Assembly (NCBI RefSeq): GCF_003254395.2
Contig: NC_037638.1
Span: forward strand, 22,273,352-22,337,351
Direction of reading: 5' to 3'
Source: Apis mellifera
Lineage: Eukaryota; Arthropoda; Insecta; Hymenoptera; Apidae
DNA length: 64,000 nt
Shown in pieces: positions 24,324 through 36,120 of the stretch (positions within the stretch are counted from its first letter, which is position 1; each line of letters starts with the position of its first letter). The translations under genes and the position numbers were made by a program. The notes beneath the pieces were generated by a model, which was not told where the DNA came from, made no database searches, and saw nothing but the letters and a program-made list of their open reading frames with translations.

Positions 24324-26681
24324 CTCGCCGCGCGTCTCTCTTCTCTTCTGTTTCTCAGCCCCCGATATGGGGGCCATATTTGCGAGGAGGTCGAAAAATC
24401 GAATGATTTAACCGCGACCACGATGAATATTGTGACGGCATGAAACGGGCTTACAAGGTCTCTCGACGATACGTTCCCAGGATCGATAAATTTTCTCGAA
24501 CTGGCCGTAACTGGCCCAGACCTCGCCACCCACCCCCTTCGATTTTTTTCACCAAACGTTCCAGCAAACGGTCGTACTCCGCACAACTCTCTGTGCGCAC
24601 AATAAGGGGCGAGGTTTCCAGGGCGAGAGGTTTATTGCGAGCGCGCGTTACGCGAGCCACGATCGCTTTTATGCGCCTTGCGGATTTATTTTTTTTATTT
24701 TTATTTCTTTCCTTTCTTTTTTTTTTAGAACCGCGTGCAAATTGACCTCGTTCTCCGGCTCGGTTCGGTCCTCCGCTGTTTACATTTACGATAAATCGCG
24801 CGGGGTTGCAAGGTAACTTTTCCGTTACGTCGTGTCCGTCGTAGGAGAGAAGATACACGGTGTTGGTTTTTTATATGTCAGGAACAGAGGGATTTTCGTG
24901 TTATTTACAATTGCTCCGCTTAAATCGCTCGAGACGACGATACTCTATGGAACGCAATAGCGTCAATTAGGAATTGTTGACGAGGGAGGAAGCGTGTTCG
25001 ATTTCGTTCGATAAAATATAAATTTAATCTCTCGAATTTCCATTTTTCAATTGCGGAGAGTTCGATTACACCGCGTTTCCTCTTTATGGGAACCGGTGTA
25101 GAGTAATCGATTACTTATTTAACCGATCAACGCGCGGTTTATCCGGCGACGAATCAAGAGGAAGAGGCAACAAAAAAAAAAATAAAAAAGATATAAAAGA
25201 ATAAAAATCGATTCGAGTTCCAAGGGACGCGACGCGAGCGAGGCGATAATTTATGTTTATGAATATGGATGATAGTTTAATTAAAGCCGTGCAGTTATGG
25301 CCGAGGCTTGGAATAGTAGGGGGATGAAGCGGGGTAGGAGAATTTCGGGAAACAATATCGGGAAGAAATACGATCGAGGTATCGGGGTATGCGCGCAATT
25401 TTCGAACGAGGTCTCGCGAAGCGTCGCCGTCCTTGTATCCGGGGGAGGGGGGGAGGGACAATGTAACGTAACAAAGAGGACGTGTATTAATTAACGTATG
25501 CCAATTAACTACGAGGAGACCCGTCGCGCCTTTGTGTCCTCATTTGCCTGATTGGCTATTTCCTTTCCGACTTCTCTCGCTCTCCTTGTCGGCCACTCGA
25601 CGCCCAACACCCCGATCCACCGCCGCCGCCTCCGCCCGTGTGAACTCATTTCGCAAAGAGTTCTCGTGTACACGCGTCTGCGACCACGTATACGACCGAT
25701 GATAATAATAAGTTGCAGGGGAATTGTTCGAATCACGAGGCGCGCGACTCGCCCCTACAACGGAATTAATCTGTAAGGGTGAAGAAGTGTATGCGTGTCT
25801 GCCGCGCGATAGGCGTTAAACTGTTTGAGAGGCAGTGGCGCGTATTGTCGCGGTTTTCAATGCGGCTAATCCTCGCGACCGGGTAGAAAGGATTTGCCCG
25901 CGGTTTCCGATGAAATCTTTCCGCCTTGTTAAATATATTTTCCACGTTAAATAAATCCCGATGGTTTTGCGAATTGGTGAAATTTAATTTTTTTTTCTTT
26001 CTTTTTTTTTTTGTTTTAGTACGAGGCTTTTAAAATTTCATTTTAAATTTCGAACCGAAAGAATTCGAGAAATTTTCGAACTGGTGGTCGAAATATCGAG
26101 ATAGGAGGAGATATACGCTTAATTCGATGTGTTATTCGGTGAGATTTATAAATGAGTCGCAACGAATAAAAGAGAATCGTTTTTTGCGTTAATTTGTAAT
26201 AACAGATGGCGCGATTATCTAGCAGCGTTGACGTGTTTACGTTTCCGCACGGAGATTATCCGTAGACAGGTGCCTGGGTATCTAGATCAATCCGTAGAAT
26301 TATGCATCCACGTGTAAACGTGTGCGCGATCATCTACGTAATTGATATTTATCAAATTATTGTTTTCATTTTTGCAACGAAAGTGCGCACAAGAAGAGAA
26401 ACTACGAAATTTATGACGCGTTTATGTTAATTAACGGTAATCAGTGACAGTGAAAAACTTGATCCGCGAGAAAAGACAACAGTTAAGAAATGAATTATTA
26501 CTAAGATTGCGTAATTGATGGCGCGGACAAGAAAGGGAATTAACGCTAGAGAAAATCGAAATTCGTCCCTTCAACGTTGATAATCACGCGATTGCAATCT
26601 ATATACACAATCGTACTTTCACTTCCCCCCTCCGAGCGTTCGAACAAATGTTGCTTCTTTGTAAGAAAAATCGATGAAGCC

Positions 26682-26717
26682 ATATATACGTATATATATA
26701 TATATATACATATATGT
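26682..26717. repeat. TA-rich microsatellite
   Basis: Nine pure TA units (26691-26708) with TACG, TACA and TATG variants at the edges. Confidence 0.9.
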
Positions 26718-26811
26718 ACGTAGGCGATGTATCATTTCGAATGTAAGTGCTTCAAAGGCGTATTATTATTTCCTTGTGCCGTGACGTGAAAAGGGAAACG
26801 TGACACGCCGC

Positions 26812-26884
26812 AATATCGAAGCCGGGGCTTACGACGATACTCCGGGTACGCGTACCCAGAGTCGTTGTTGCCGGCTTCGACATT
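26812..26884. other. Nested 73-base hairpin, structured-RNA candidate
   Basis: The arm AATATCGAAGCCGG (26812-26825) pairs with CCGGCTTCGACATT (26871-26884), 13 of 14 positions. Inside, ACGAC (26831-26835) pairs with GTCGT (26861-26865). At the centre GGGTAC (26844-26849) and GTACCC (26852-26857) form a 14-bp palindrome with GC in the middle. About 23 base pairs form in all. The arms are complex sequence, so this is not a microsatellite artefact. The size suits a pre-miRNA, but the 5x5 and 8x3 internal loops are larger than usual. I match it to no known miRNA. A plus frame (26804-26971) and a short minus frame are open across it but lack good splice sites. Confidence 0.4.
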
Positions 26885-29800
26885 CTGAAGGCGGATGGAC
26901 GTGCAAATCACGCGATCGCAGGGCTACCTTCGACTCGCAGATGCCGGCGCGCTGGGTGGCGGCGGTAATTGCATGTAATTTTTGCTATAGATTAAGAATC
27001 GAGGTGAGCGTTCTTTTTTTTCTTTTTTTTTTTCCTTTTCTTTTCTTTTCTTTTCCTCCTTTTTTTCTTTTCTTTTCTTTTTCGAGAGTAAAAATTAACC
27101 GTTGGACTTCTCGACGTAACACGAAACGTTTTCGGGGGCCGAGCGCCAGCGGGCTTCCCGGGGCCGGCTTTTACAGATCCCCGGCCCCGTCTCTCACTCG
27201 AGGTGATCGATTTCATTGTTCCCTTTTACCCGCGCGGAAAAAAGCCGATTAAATTGGGAAAGGACAAGTAATTTCATTCCAACGTTATATATATATATAT
27301 ATATGTACATATTTAAATGTGTGTATGTATGAATGAGCGAGTAACGATGGCAAATAAGAGCCTATCAAACCGACTGTTGTGCATAATCTCGTAATTAATA
27401 TTTGAATCCCGTAGCGGGCGCGTACGCGGCGTGCTCGATCGATGGCGAAGCCGATCGATCGGAAGGGGCGGGCGAGGGGGAGAGGGCGCGACCGAAAAAA
27501 TTCGAGGAATCGCGAAATTTCGAAGGCGTGTTTAGAGTCCATCAGGCGCGACGGCGCTCGCTCATTCACCGGGGGTAGGGAGCGTGGCTGGGCCTCTCAT
27601 TTGCCGGTGGATTGTGTCGGTACGTTAATGCATCGTTCGCACGCCACCGTCGAGGGAGGTTTACCGGCGCGAACGAGACATTTTGCACACGCTCGAACGC
27701 GCGCGAAAACTGCCTTCCCATCTAGCAGCCCGTGGCGTTTCCCTCCTTTTTTCAGTTTTTTTTTTTCATTATTTCTTTTTTTTTTTACAGGCTTCGAACC
27801 AATTTCTACGATATTTGGTTATTCCACGGGTATACACTATCGGATATAGGATGATATGTTCGGGGAAATGCGTCCAATTACGATTATATTTCCCGTCTCT
27901 TGCAATCTATTTTTTTTTTATTCGCCGATTTTTTTTTTTTTTCACAATTTTCAATCCCCGATTTTTAATCCGAGTGCCCTTCAAAGGTGCTTGCTTGGGT
28001 ATCAATTTTTAAAAGCATCGCAAGAATACCAACCCTCCTATCCCCGCGATGGAGTGCGGTGGATGCAATTTTCCCTGGCAAAATGGCCGATCGTGAATGC
28101 AGAGGTTAAAATTTACGCGCTCCGCGCTCGACACGAAGATTTTATTATCGCGCTCGACTATTCATCACATTCCAGTTTCAGGAACAAGTAACCGAAAGGC
28201 TAATTCCACGAAATGAATATAAAATGTCCCAATGGTGTCCTCATTAGCGTTTCATGATATTGCACCGTTTTTAAGATTTATGACATCCATGCGGGTGGGT
28301 GGTGGTGGGGAGGTGGTAGACCAGTGTGTACACCGGGGTAATTTTTTAAATCCGTCTCGGCGGTCGGTGTGTGTATATGCGTGTGTGCGTGTGTGTACAC
28401 GGCCACGCCGCGGATACGATGTAAATATTTAAATAATCCGTCCGGGCGGATAATTAATGTGCCGTTAATAAAGCGCGCGCGACATTACGGGGAATGTGGG
28501 TCAATTAAACCGAAACGGACGATTAGAGTGCTCCGAGCCGGTGACTGGCTCCTTCGCTAACCGTATGTAAAACCCCTCCCCCTAATAGGTGATCATTTGC
28601 ATTTTAAATCTGTTACTACCAAGCTTGCCGCTTTCACTCTCCAATTAATAGCCGGAGTCCGCGACGTGCCAGCTTCTTGACAGCCTCGCGAGGAACGCGC
28701 GCGCTTGTCTTGGAAATATACTCTCGCGAATATTTACTCGCGCTGCACTAAATTTAACTTTTAATTTATATAATTGCACGATAATTCGTGAATCTTTTGT
28801 ATCAGCTTGTTTCAAAACTTTTTCTTTCCCTATTTTTTTTTTATTATTATAAAAATTATTATTATTATAAATCTTCCTATATGGAAATTCCTTCGTTCTG
28901 ATTTTGATTTATCTATGTTAAGATTTTAATGCCATTTCAAGTAGATAACAATCGAGAAAAATTTATTTTTTAGTTTGTTTCTTTTAAGATATACAAAAGA
29001 TATTAGAATACAAATTGAAAAATGAGCAAGATATATCTTATCAGTAACGCGAGAAATCTGAATTTTCCCTTGAGTTAAAAGCACACAGAGAGACGAATTA
29101 AACGAATTCGAACTCGAGATGAAACGGTCCCATTAGCAAAGAGCAACACGAGCTAGACAATATACACAAAGGGGGAGGATCGGTAAAACAATTATCGCGA
29201 TTAATTCCTTTCCTATTGGCGGGCGCCTCCTGGCCCGGAACGATCCATTAGACGAAACCGCGGTCGTCGCGCTCTCACCTCTGCCCACGTGCCGCCCCCA
29301 CGCGAACACGTTCCTCGATTTGATGGCTTCCTGTGTCCTCCTGTATTTTCGTGCGAGGGCTCGCGTGTCCCTCGGGTGAGCACATCGTACAGGCGAAAAA
29401 CGAGAGAGGGACGTGGAAATGGCTTGAATGTCGTGCCTAGGCGACGACAGATGTCGACGAGACAAAGAAAACAAGAACGAAGAAAGAAAAGGAACAGAAG
29501 TTGTGTTGGCGACGATCGGTAAGACGAAAGGGCGTTGGATTAATCCGGTTATGGCATGCAACCGAGAGAGTAGAGGCTCGCGCCGTTTAGATAAACGTAG
29601 TGTTTCGTCCCGGCGGTAGGATTACGTTGTAAATACACGCCTATTGTAAATATAAATCTATTCGACCTAGGCTCGTGTCACGCTCAGCTACGCCAGTTAG
29701 ACGCAATACGTTTCCATGGTCGAATCATGGCCGTTACTACGCCGTTACTTTCTTCTCCTTCCGCATCTCGCTTTTGATGGCTACCTCTTGGTCTTGCCAT

Positions 29801-31451
29801 CTCGGATAATCCAGAACGTCGTTTCGTGTATGATAATGGACAGCTGGGAGCGGCAGGTGGGAGGATTCTCGGTGGTGATTTTGCGGAAGTGACACGAATT
29901 TTTGGGGTTGGATTACGTTGTAATGGTGGTTTTGCCCTCTTGGAGGAAGATATTATTACGGGGAGATTCTCAGTGTAGACTACGGTATATACGGGAGAAT
30001 AATGGTGCAAGTTTGTACAAGAACCGATGCAAATATAACTTCGATGGAGTTGTTATAATCGTTTACCAGTTTAGAATCGTTGCCGCACCTGTTACGGAGT
30101 TGTTTGTTTGAAGATTTTTTGTTTGAAGCGATAAATAATTGGACGATAAATTCGAATGTGTATCCGTAGAGTGATATCGGGAGTTTTTTTATTTTTTAAA
30201 TCGACGTCAAAGTGGAATTTAATCGGTTTGTAATAACGAAGAGGTATTCGAAAAGACAGGTAAAAGAGGGAATCCTGGGACGTGGCTGAGCCAAGAGAAA
30301 GATTTCGTTAACCGGGGCTTAAGATGGTGTCCGAAAGGTGAAACGTTCCGAAGCATGGAGGAAAATATGCCACAAAGGTGCCACAAAGATGCCACGAAGC
30401 CGCGGTTTCGCCGCTCCGAGCGTACAGGGATCGCTCGGATATTTTTGGTTCTGGAATTCTTGCATACAAGAGAGCCCGTGTCGGTCGCGCACAGGAGTGC
30501 ATCTCTCTGAACCGAGCAAAAAAAGAAAAGAGAGATAAAAACAAAGAATAAAATAAAAGAAACTAAAAGAAAATTAAAAGAAGAAAAGCAGAGAAGAGAA
30601 TTATTGACCGTGCCGTTAATACGAGCCCTTGTCGGTCATCGTTTTCCTCGTCCGCAGCCTTCTCAGCCTCCTGGACAACGGGTTTTATACTTGCAAATTA
30701 AACAAAACGAAACGAGACGAAACAATCCAGCGTCCACTCGATGTCCCCAAGAATTTTACTCGGTACCTCCTTTTGCCCGTATACACGATTCCCACGGGGC
30801 GAAACGCGCACACCACCGTATCGTGAATTTCCATAACGTTAAAAATGTAATTAACCGACGAAAAGAAGGAGGCGTATTGAGAGATCAAATCGTTTCTTCC
30901 TCGTCGACCGAGTGAAACGAAACAAATATAAATAACAGCGGTCGTCCGTGTCGTCTCTGCGTCCGTTAAATATCTCGCAAGGTGTGAGGTCCACGATCCA
31001 CGTGAAATTATTTGAAATTTTGGACGAAGAGAACTAACTCGTCGCGCATACGTACGTACATATTTTTTTCTCCCCTATTTAACGTGTCTCTCTATCCTTC
31101 CTCTCGTCGATTTCTTTATTTTTAAATTCCATATAAAGGAAGATGTAACGCGGGACGAAAATTTATCAATCCGATCCAATGTTTACTCGCGTTAATTTAT
31201 ATATAGGAGAAAACGGCGAACAACTGGTCTCGGTTCTCGGCTCGGCGTGGATCTTTATTCAAGGATCCCTCCTCCTTGTGAATCGTGTCGGCCGACGAAG
31301 GATCGGGCCGGTGCCCCCGCCGACGAGGTTAATAAAAACCGATGGAGCGTGGCCGGTACCGGTGGAAGCATTGATCTTTTTCATAAGGGTTCTATCTCCG
31401 CGCTCGTGGAATCGCGACGGAGCGGCTGGGAGATCGACCCAGGGAGAAAGA
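26885..31451. other. Non-coding: pyrimidine tracts, octamer site, triple repeat
   Basis: It contains a C/T tract (27013-27081) after a donor-like GAG|GTGAGC, a TA repeat (27286-27304), an 11-bp hairpin (27436-27461: CGATCGAT-GGC with GCC-g-ATCGATCG) and poly-T runs (27750-27950). A GT-rich segment lies at 28360-28400 and an exact POU octamer ATTTGCAT at 28595-28602. The tandem triplet at 30368-30400 is listed separately. A possible minus-strand donor CAGAG|GTGAGA near 29279 follows a short open frame, too weak to call. Confidence 0.4.
30368..30400 (+). repeat. Three tandem 11-bp units (TGCCACAAAGG)
   Basis: The units are TGCCACAAAGG, TGCCACAAAGA and TGCCACGAAGC, head to tail with no spacer. 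The 11-bp period is close to one turn of B-DNA, so a factor bound to each unit would sit on the same face. On the other strand each unit reads CTTTGTGGCA, somewhat like a Runt-type TGTGG site. Confidence 0.85.
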
Positions 31452-31645
31452 TAAAGAGGCGGTTTTTCAACGGCGGCCGGAATTAATGTACATTTCGTCG
31501 AAGACGGCGAGGAGGAGAAGGGAAAACGAATGCGACCGCGGGGGATTAAATCATTTTCTAGCCGCCGCGACGGCTGCAATTTACAATGCTTTCAGTGGTT
31601 TTACGACTGTCCGCTTCCATCCGGTGCGATTGCTTTCTTCATTAA
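31452..31645 (+). repeat. Duplicated element, copy A
   Basis: Copy A of a diverged direct duplication. Blocks shared with copy B, in the same order and at nearly constant offset (868, 865, 865, 861), are: GGTTTTTCAAC; ATTAATG(T/C)ACATTTC with TCGAAGACG; AATCAT; ATTTACAA (31579); GGTTTTACGACTGTCC (31597-31612, 16 of 16); and CTTTCTTCATTAA (31633-31645, 13 of 13). Between AATCAT and ATTTACAA lies a small inverted repeat (AGCCG/CGGCT). Both copies are open in the same plus frame with a shared IY..F.GFTTV motif, but the linking residues differ, so coding is doubtful. It may be an enhancer, a structured ncRNA or an old repeat. Confidence 0.75.
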
Positions 31646-32311
31646 CAATGCATCCCCCGTTTCTCGTCCCGTGTACGCCTTTTATTGAATCACTGTGCTC
31701 GCGGCACCGCGTATATCAGTCGCGTCTAATAACTCTTCTTGGATTCACGACCAGGTTCTTCCTCTCCGCAACACTGTTTTCCACCGTTGCTTTTTGATCG
31801 CGATTGGGGAAGAAAAAAAAAAATTTTGTTACGTTCGTTGATTGGATACTGCTGCTGCGGTGTACGGATGATTACGTAGCCAGCAATTTGAAATATGGGC
31901 GTTATATTAGGCGTTGAATTATTTCAAAATTATAATCGAAATAAGCTATAAATAATCCATACAGGTAAAATTACGTTTTCGTAATTAAAGTACGAGTACT
32001 ATAAATATTTGTTAAATTTGTTTAATTTACAACAGATATTATTATTCGTATATGTTATTATTAACGTGATAACTATTTATTACAATAATTTAAAGAAAAA
32101 TATACGATATATATATATAAAGTGTCGGAGATATCTCATTTTTCATTTACGAAAGTTTATTAAAATCTTTTTACCGTTTTCGAATGTTAGTTAAGAAGGA
32201 TATAGAATATGATCCTACGATCGTGTTGGCGTATTAAAAAGAACGAAGCGAAATTAAGCGAGAAAGTAGATGGTTAATACGGCATTATAAGACGGCGATA
32301 AAGATTCGCGG
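31646..32311. other. Spacer between the two duplicated copies
   Basis: AT-rich single-copy-looking sequence with a short TA run near 32108-32120. No terminal repeats, poly-A or target-site duplication mark the ends of the duplicated unit. Confidence 0.4.
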
Positions 32312-32506
32312 CCGATGAAATACGCGTCGGTTTTTTCAACACTCGGGCGATTAATGCACATTTCATCGAAGACGCCCGCGCGGCAGATTAATACGCCGCG
32401 AGGAGGGTGTGAATCATGCTTCACCCCGCGTGTCGCGTGCATGATTTACAAGCGGTTTAATGGTTTTACGACTGTCCACTTGGGTTACGATCTCTTTCTT
32501 CATTAA
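32312..32506 (+). repeat. Duplicated element, copy B
   Basis: Copy B of the element at 31452-31645, same orientation, about 865 bp downstream. It keeps the same ordered blocks: GGTTTTTTCAAC, ATTAATGCACATTTC with TCGAAGACG, AATCAT (32412), ATTTACAA (32444), GGTTTTACGACTGTCC (32462-32477) and CTTTCTTCATTAA (32494-32506). Its centre has a better hairpin than copy A: AATCATGC (32412-32419) pairs with GCATGATT (32439-32446), and CGCG/CGCG pair inside. Divergence is concentrated between the blocks, as expected if the blocks are under constraint. Confidence 0.75.
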
Positions 32507-35500
32507 TAAACGACGAATTCGGTCGCGCGCCGCGTAAATCTTGTCTTCGGCTCGAATAAAAATATATCGGCCCGTGGCGGACGTTTGTTGTCTCCTCGCT
32601 CACCCACCTTTCGCCTCAATGGCTCCTAAAATACTCGAGCAGCAATAGCTCGATCGTTTGCCGATCGAAAATACATTGTTCGGGATCTCCTCGTTTCTCC
32701 TCTCCTTTTAAATTAATTCGATAACCCGTTTTTCTTACCCTCTCTGCGAAAACAAGGAAAACTAATCGCTCGTTTCTCGCACCCCTTTCGCACCCCGAGA
32801 GAAGATTCGCGAAGGAAAAAAGGATCGAAGTGTCTCGAGCAACGTAGCGACAACACGCTCGTGTTTTTTTCTTTTTTTTTCTTCCTCTTTTTCTTGTAGG
32901 ACGAGGCGGTAATTGGCGAGGGGAGAGGCGAAGTGACCCCCGTTAAAGGCGAAAACACACAGAGGCAAATTAATTTACGGCACGGTGGGTGCGCGAACGT
33001 TCTTGCTCTTCCTCGCAATTAGTATCAGACGACGTTCGTGTGCCGTTCCACTAATCCGCGAATAATAAATGCAACCGCGAGACCTCGAGCTGCTTTCGTC
33101 ACACGCGCCAGCGAAACGAAAAGGGTCGAGAGGGGAACGAGCGTGAAATTAAAAAACAGCATCGCCAGCTTTCCATCGCCGCGGCTCTCTTTGCCGGAGT
33201 ACAGACCTGTAACGAAACCTCGACGTTGTTTTGCCCGTGACGTCGTTCACCCGTTCTTCTCGGCCGACTAGAGAGAGAGTTTCGCGAGAATTCCTCGGGA
33301 TGGGAGAACACAGGCGGTGGAATGGAAAGAAAATATGGCTACGTGCCTCGGCACAGTGAGGCGTTTGTGTGTGAAATTTACAGTTTTTCCGGGATGCTCG
33401 TTCACGAACTCGAATCAATTTTCTAATGAAACGCTCACGTTATTGCTTTCTTTAAGGGGGGATCTTAACGAATCTCGTCCCTCGAGGCGGTGGATACCCG
33501 GCGGAGGATCGGTCGGCGAGCTTGCGGGGAAGAGAAAATAGGTAATTCGAAGGTAAATCGAGGTAATTCGAAGACGGATGAATCCTGGGATACACGGGGC
33601 ATACTTAATAGCACGGCGATAAATTACATTAAGATACAACAGGTTCTCGCGTGTGAAAGTACAGGTTATATTGTTGGCCTCTCTTCTGGCCGTCGGGATT
33701 CTTGCGGATTTTTTCACACCCGGCTCTCGACTTTCGCCAGAGATTTCGATTTCTTGGATTTCTTACGCGATCGTTCGTTTTTAAATTTAATTGATCGTTC
33801 ATCATCGAAGATTCGAATGAGAACGAAACGAACGTCGATCGAAATACGAGAATCATTTGTCGGATCGGCAACGAAAAGGAAAGGATAAATATTCGGAAGA
33901 AGCGAATCTGCCAACTTTCATTTATCGAGTATTGTGGAATCGTTTAATGGAACGGATGCGCGCGTGAACGGAGCCCGACCCTGTACAGTTAATTCGAATT
34001 CGACGAGGAAACCACGGCACCGAAAGACCACGCGTTCCTCGACCGGCTGATGAAATGAAAAATTATTACCCGACGTCACGGTTTTCGAATTTCCACCCGC
34101 GGCACATCAACAAAGACGCTGACGATTATTAAGCGATGCGCGCATCTTCGTGCTCGTTACGGAACATTGTTTCTCCCGACTAGCTATTCCATTTAATGAT
34201 GCGCACGGTGCATCGTGCACCGAAAATCATCGATGGAACTGGACGAAAGATCATTACGTATTTAAACTCCAACTTCTCTTTAAACTTGGATATCGCTTTG
34301 ACTAATTTCGACATGAATATTTGAATTTCACAGTGAACGTTTTGATTATCGATAGGTTGAATTGGAACGCGAAAATTCGAATCGTAATTCAACGAAAGTG
34401 GATATTATTATTACCTTTAGACTTTAATGTTTGATAATGGTGTATACGAGCATACTCGTATGGGGACTGCCTTTGCGTTCACGCGACTTCGGCGTTATAA
34501 CAGTTGACGTTTTCGAACGTAAAAACTGCTCGTAATCGATCGCACGGTGCGTCGAAACACTCCGTTACGACAACATTAGTCGCGTTTAATATCCATCATT
34601 TCGTACATTGATCGTTGCTTTCCATAGGCAACGCGCTGTCCCGCGGCGACGATCTCGGTATCTGCCGCGCGCGCGCACACGTGCAGCGAAATACTTTACG
34701 TACAGAGTGTTGGATTAATCGTTGCCATCGTCGAATCGTGCACAATTCACCCGAGAAATAGTATCCATTGATCGAATCATCGCGGAACGCTCGATCGAGA
34801 TCGCTCGATCCGCGCGACGACGAATTTCACCCATTTATTCGCGGACGATCGGTCTACGCTTGGTTGGTTGGTTGGCGTATCTCGATTTACCGGACACCCT
34901 GTGCACACAACTCTATTTTTCTCGCGCGTGTATGCGCCCGCTGAGTCGCACGAACGAGCGCTCGGGCCCGACTACAAATCTATAGATCGGTTGGTAGGTA
35001 GCCGGCGCAAGTAAGCATTCTAAAACATAATGTCAGTAATTAATTGTCTGCCAAGAAATGATGCGGCTATCTCACGCGACCGATGCAAACCCCCCTCCAC
35101 TTCCTATCTTCCTCCTTCCACCGTCCCATCTTTTCCCCTCCGATCCCTCCACCTTCCCTTCTCTTTCATCCCTTTGCTCTTCCCACCTGTGTGTGTGCTC
35201 CTCCTCGCGTGTTCCTTTCTTTTGTCCGGGCTTCTCTCGCTCGCCCGGCCCCACCTTTCCACCTCCTTCGTTTCTTTCTTTCTTTCTTTCTTTCCTTCCT
35301 TTTTTCTTTATTTCTTTTTTTCGATCGGGGACTAGTAATGCATTTAAACAATCTCTTTATCTCCGATTCGACACTCCGGGCGACACGAGCGCTCGGTAAT
35401 AATGAGAGGAAAACATTCCCGCGTGCCGCGAGAACGTGTCGGTAGATTTTTGTTCCTCGCTCTCCTCTCCTCGCGTTTCGATCGTCTCCTTCCTTCGTGC

Positions 35501-36038
35501 TTTCGCGCTTCCTCACGATCGATCCTTGCGAATAGTTCTTCGGGACCGAAGACACGTTTATTCGCAACAAGTTTCTTCGTCCTCCAGGCTTTTCACGGAG
35601 ATTGTAAATTTTAATCGACTCGTAAAAATAGTAAAACGTATCGATCAAAATTATTCGTTTTATTCGTGATAAAATCGTGATGATTGAGAAATATCATCCT
35701 TGTCTCGTCGAATCGGTTGTGTTCAACGTCTCAACGTTGAAATCGATCCTATTATTCTTCGATTATTATTCTCTATCTTGTGCTACTATCATCTGTAAAA
35801 ATTTAATCGAGATACGTAATATGAAAATGGAAGGAATTCCGTAGCCTGGAAAAGATCTCTGTTGGCGGTCGGTTATCGACACGAACAGGCCCGGCTCGAT
35901 TCCGATTCTCCGTGGCGAAACATTGGACGATCCGGTTTAAAATATTTTTGATCGATCGGAGTTGCCGATCGTCCTGGCGCGGGACGTTGTGGGTCTACGC
36001 ATTCCATTATGGGACGCGCCCGGTTACGGGCCCACCTC
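32507..36038. other. Non-coding: hairpins and C-rich tract
   Basis: It contains a two-stage inverted repeat at 32977-33046 (ACGGCAC/GTGCCGT and CGAACGT/ACGTTCG), hairpins at 34206-34222 (CGGTGCA/TGCACCG), 34444-34461 (ATACGAG/CTCGTAT) and 35953-35971 (CGATCGG/CCGATCG), a pyrimidine-rich stretch (35090-35320) with a TTTC microsatellite (35270-35293), and GC-rich mixed sequence. No gene called. Confidence 0.4.
35270..35293. repeat. TTTC tetranucleotide microsatellite
   Basis: Five to six TTTC units in a longer pyrimidine tract. Confidence 0.92.
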
Positions 36039-36120
36039 GTACAATAACTTTACGCGGCCATTGTACAATTTGATAATCATTTTGCCGTTGAAGTCACCCG
36101 TTCATTAGCATATTTAATTA
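36039..36120. promoter_or_regulatory. Enhancer-like block with paired Sox and POU-type sites
   Basis: GTACAAT (36039-36045) and ATTGTAC (36060-36066) form a perfect inverted pair; ACAAT/ATTGT is the HMG-box (Sox) core. Some 40 bases on, GCATATTTAAT (36108-36118) fits the CATNnTAAT pattern bound by class III POU factors, and TAATTATGAAT follows. Sox plus POU sites co-occur in neural enhancers of insects and vertebrates. The motifs are seen; the enhancer role is inference. Confidence 0.25.

Larger units (their letters stand above)
22331..26811. other. Non-coding: GTGC repeat, pyrimidine tracts, no gene
   Basis: It contains a perfect hairpin (23269-23288: GTCGTTG/CAACGAC), a CT tract (23784-23830), the GTGC/GCAT repeat (24277-24323), a G-rich run (25440-25456) and a TA repeat (26682-26717). 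The segment 25520-25770 is open in several frames with a proline/glycine run but has no splice support. No gene called. Confidence 0.4.

Noticed and set aside
26804..26971. Protein-like plus frame (VVVAGFDILKADGR) across the nested hairpin
   Set aside because: The minus strand gives a similarly open frame because of the palindrome, there is no convincing acceptor, and it ends in a stop before the donor-like GAG|GTGAGC near 27003.
29133..29561. 142-codon minus-strand frame with an internal donor-like CAGAG|GTGAGA
   Set aside because: A second minus frame is equally open and the acceptor is weak; no recognisable protein sequence.
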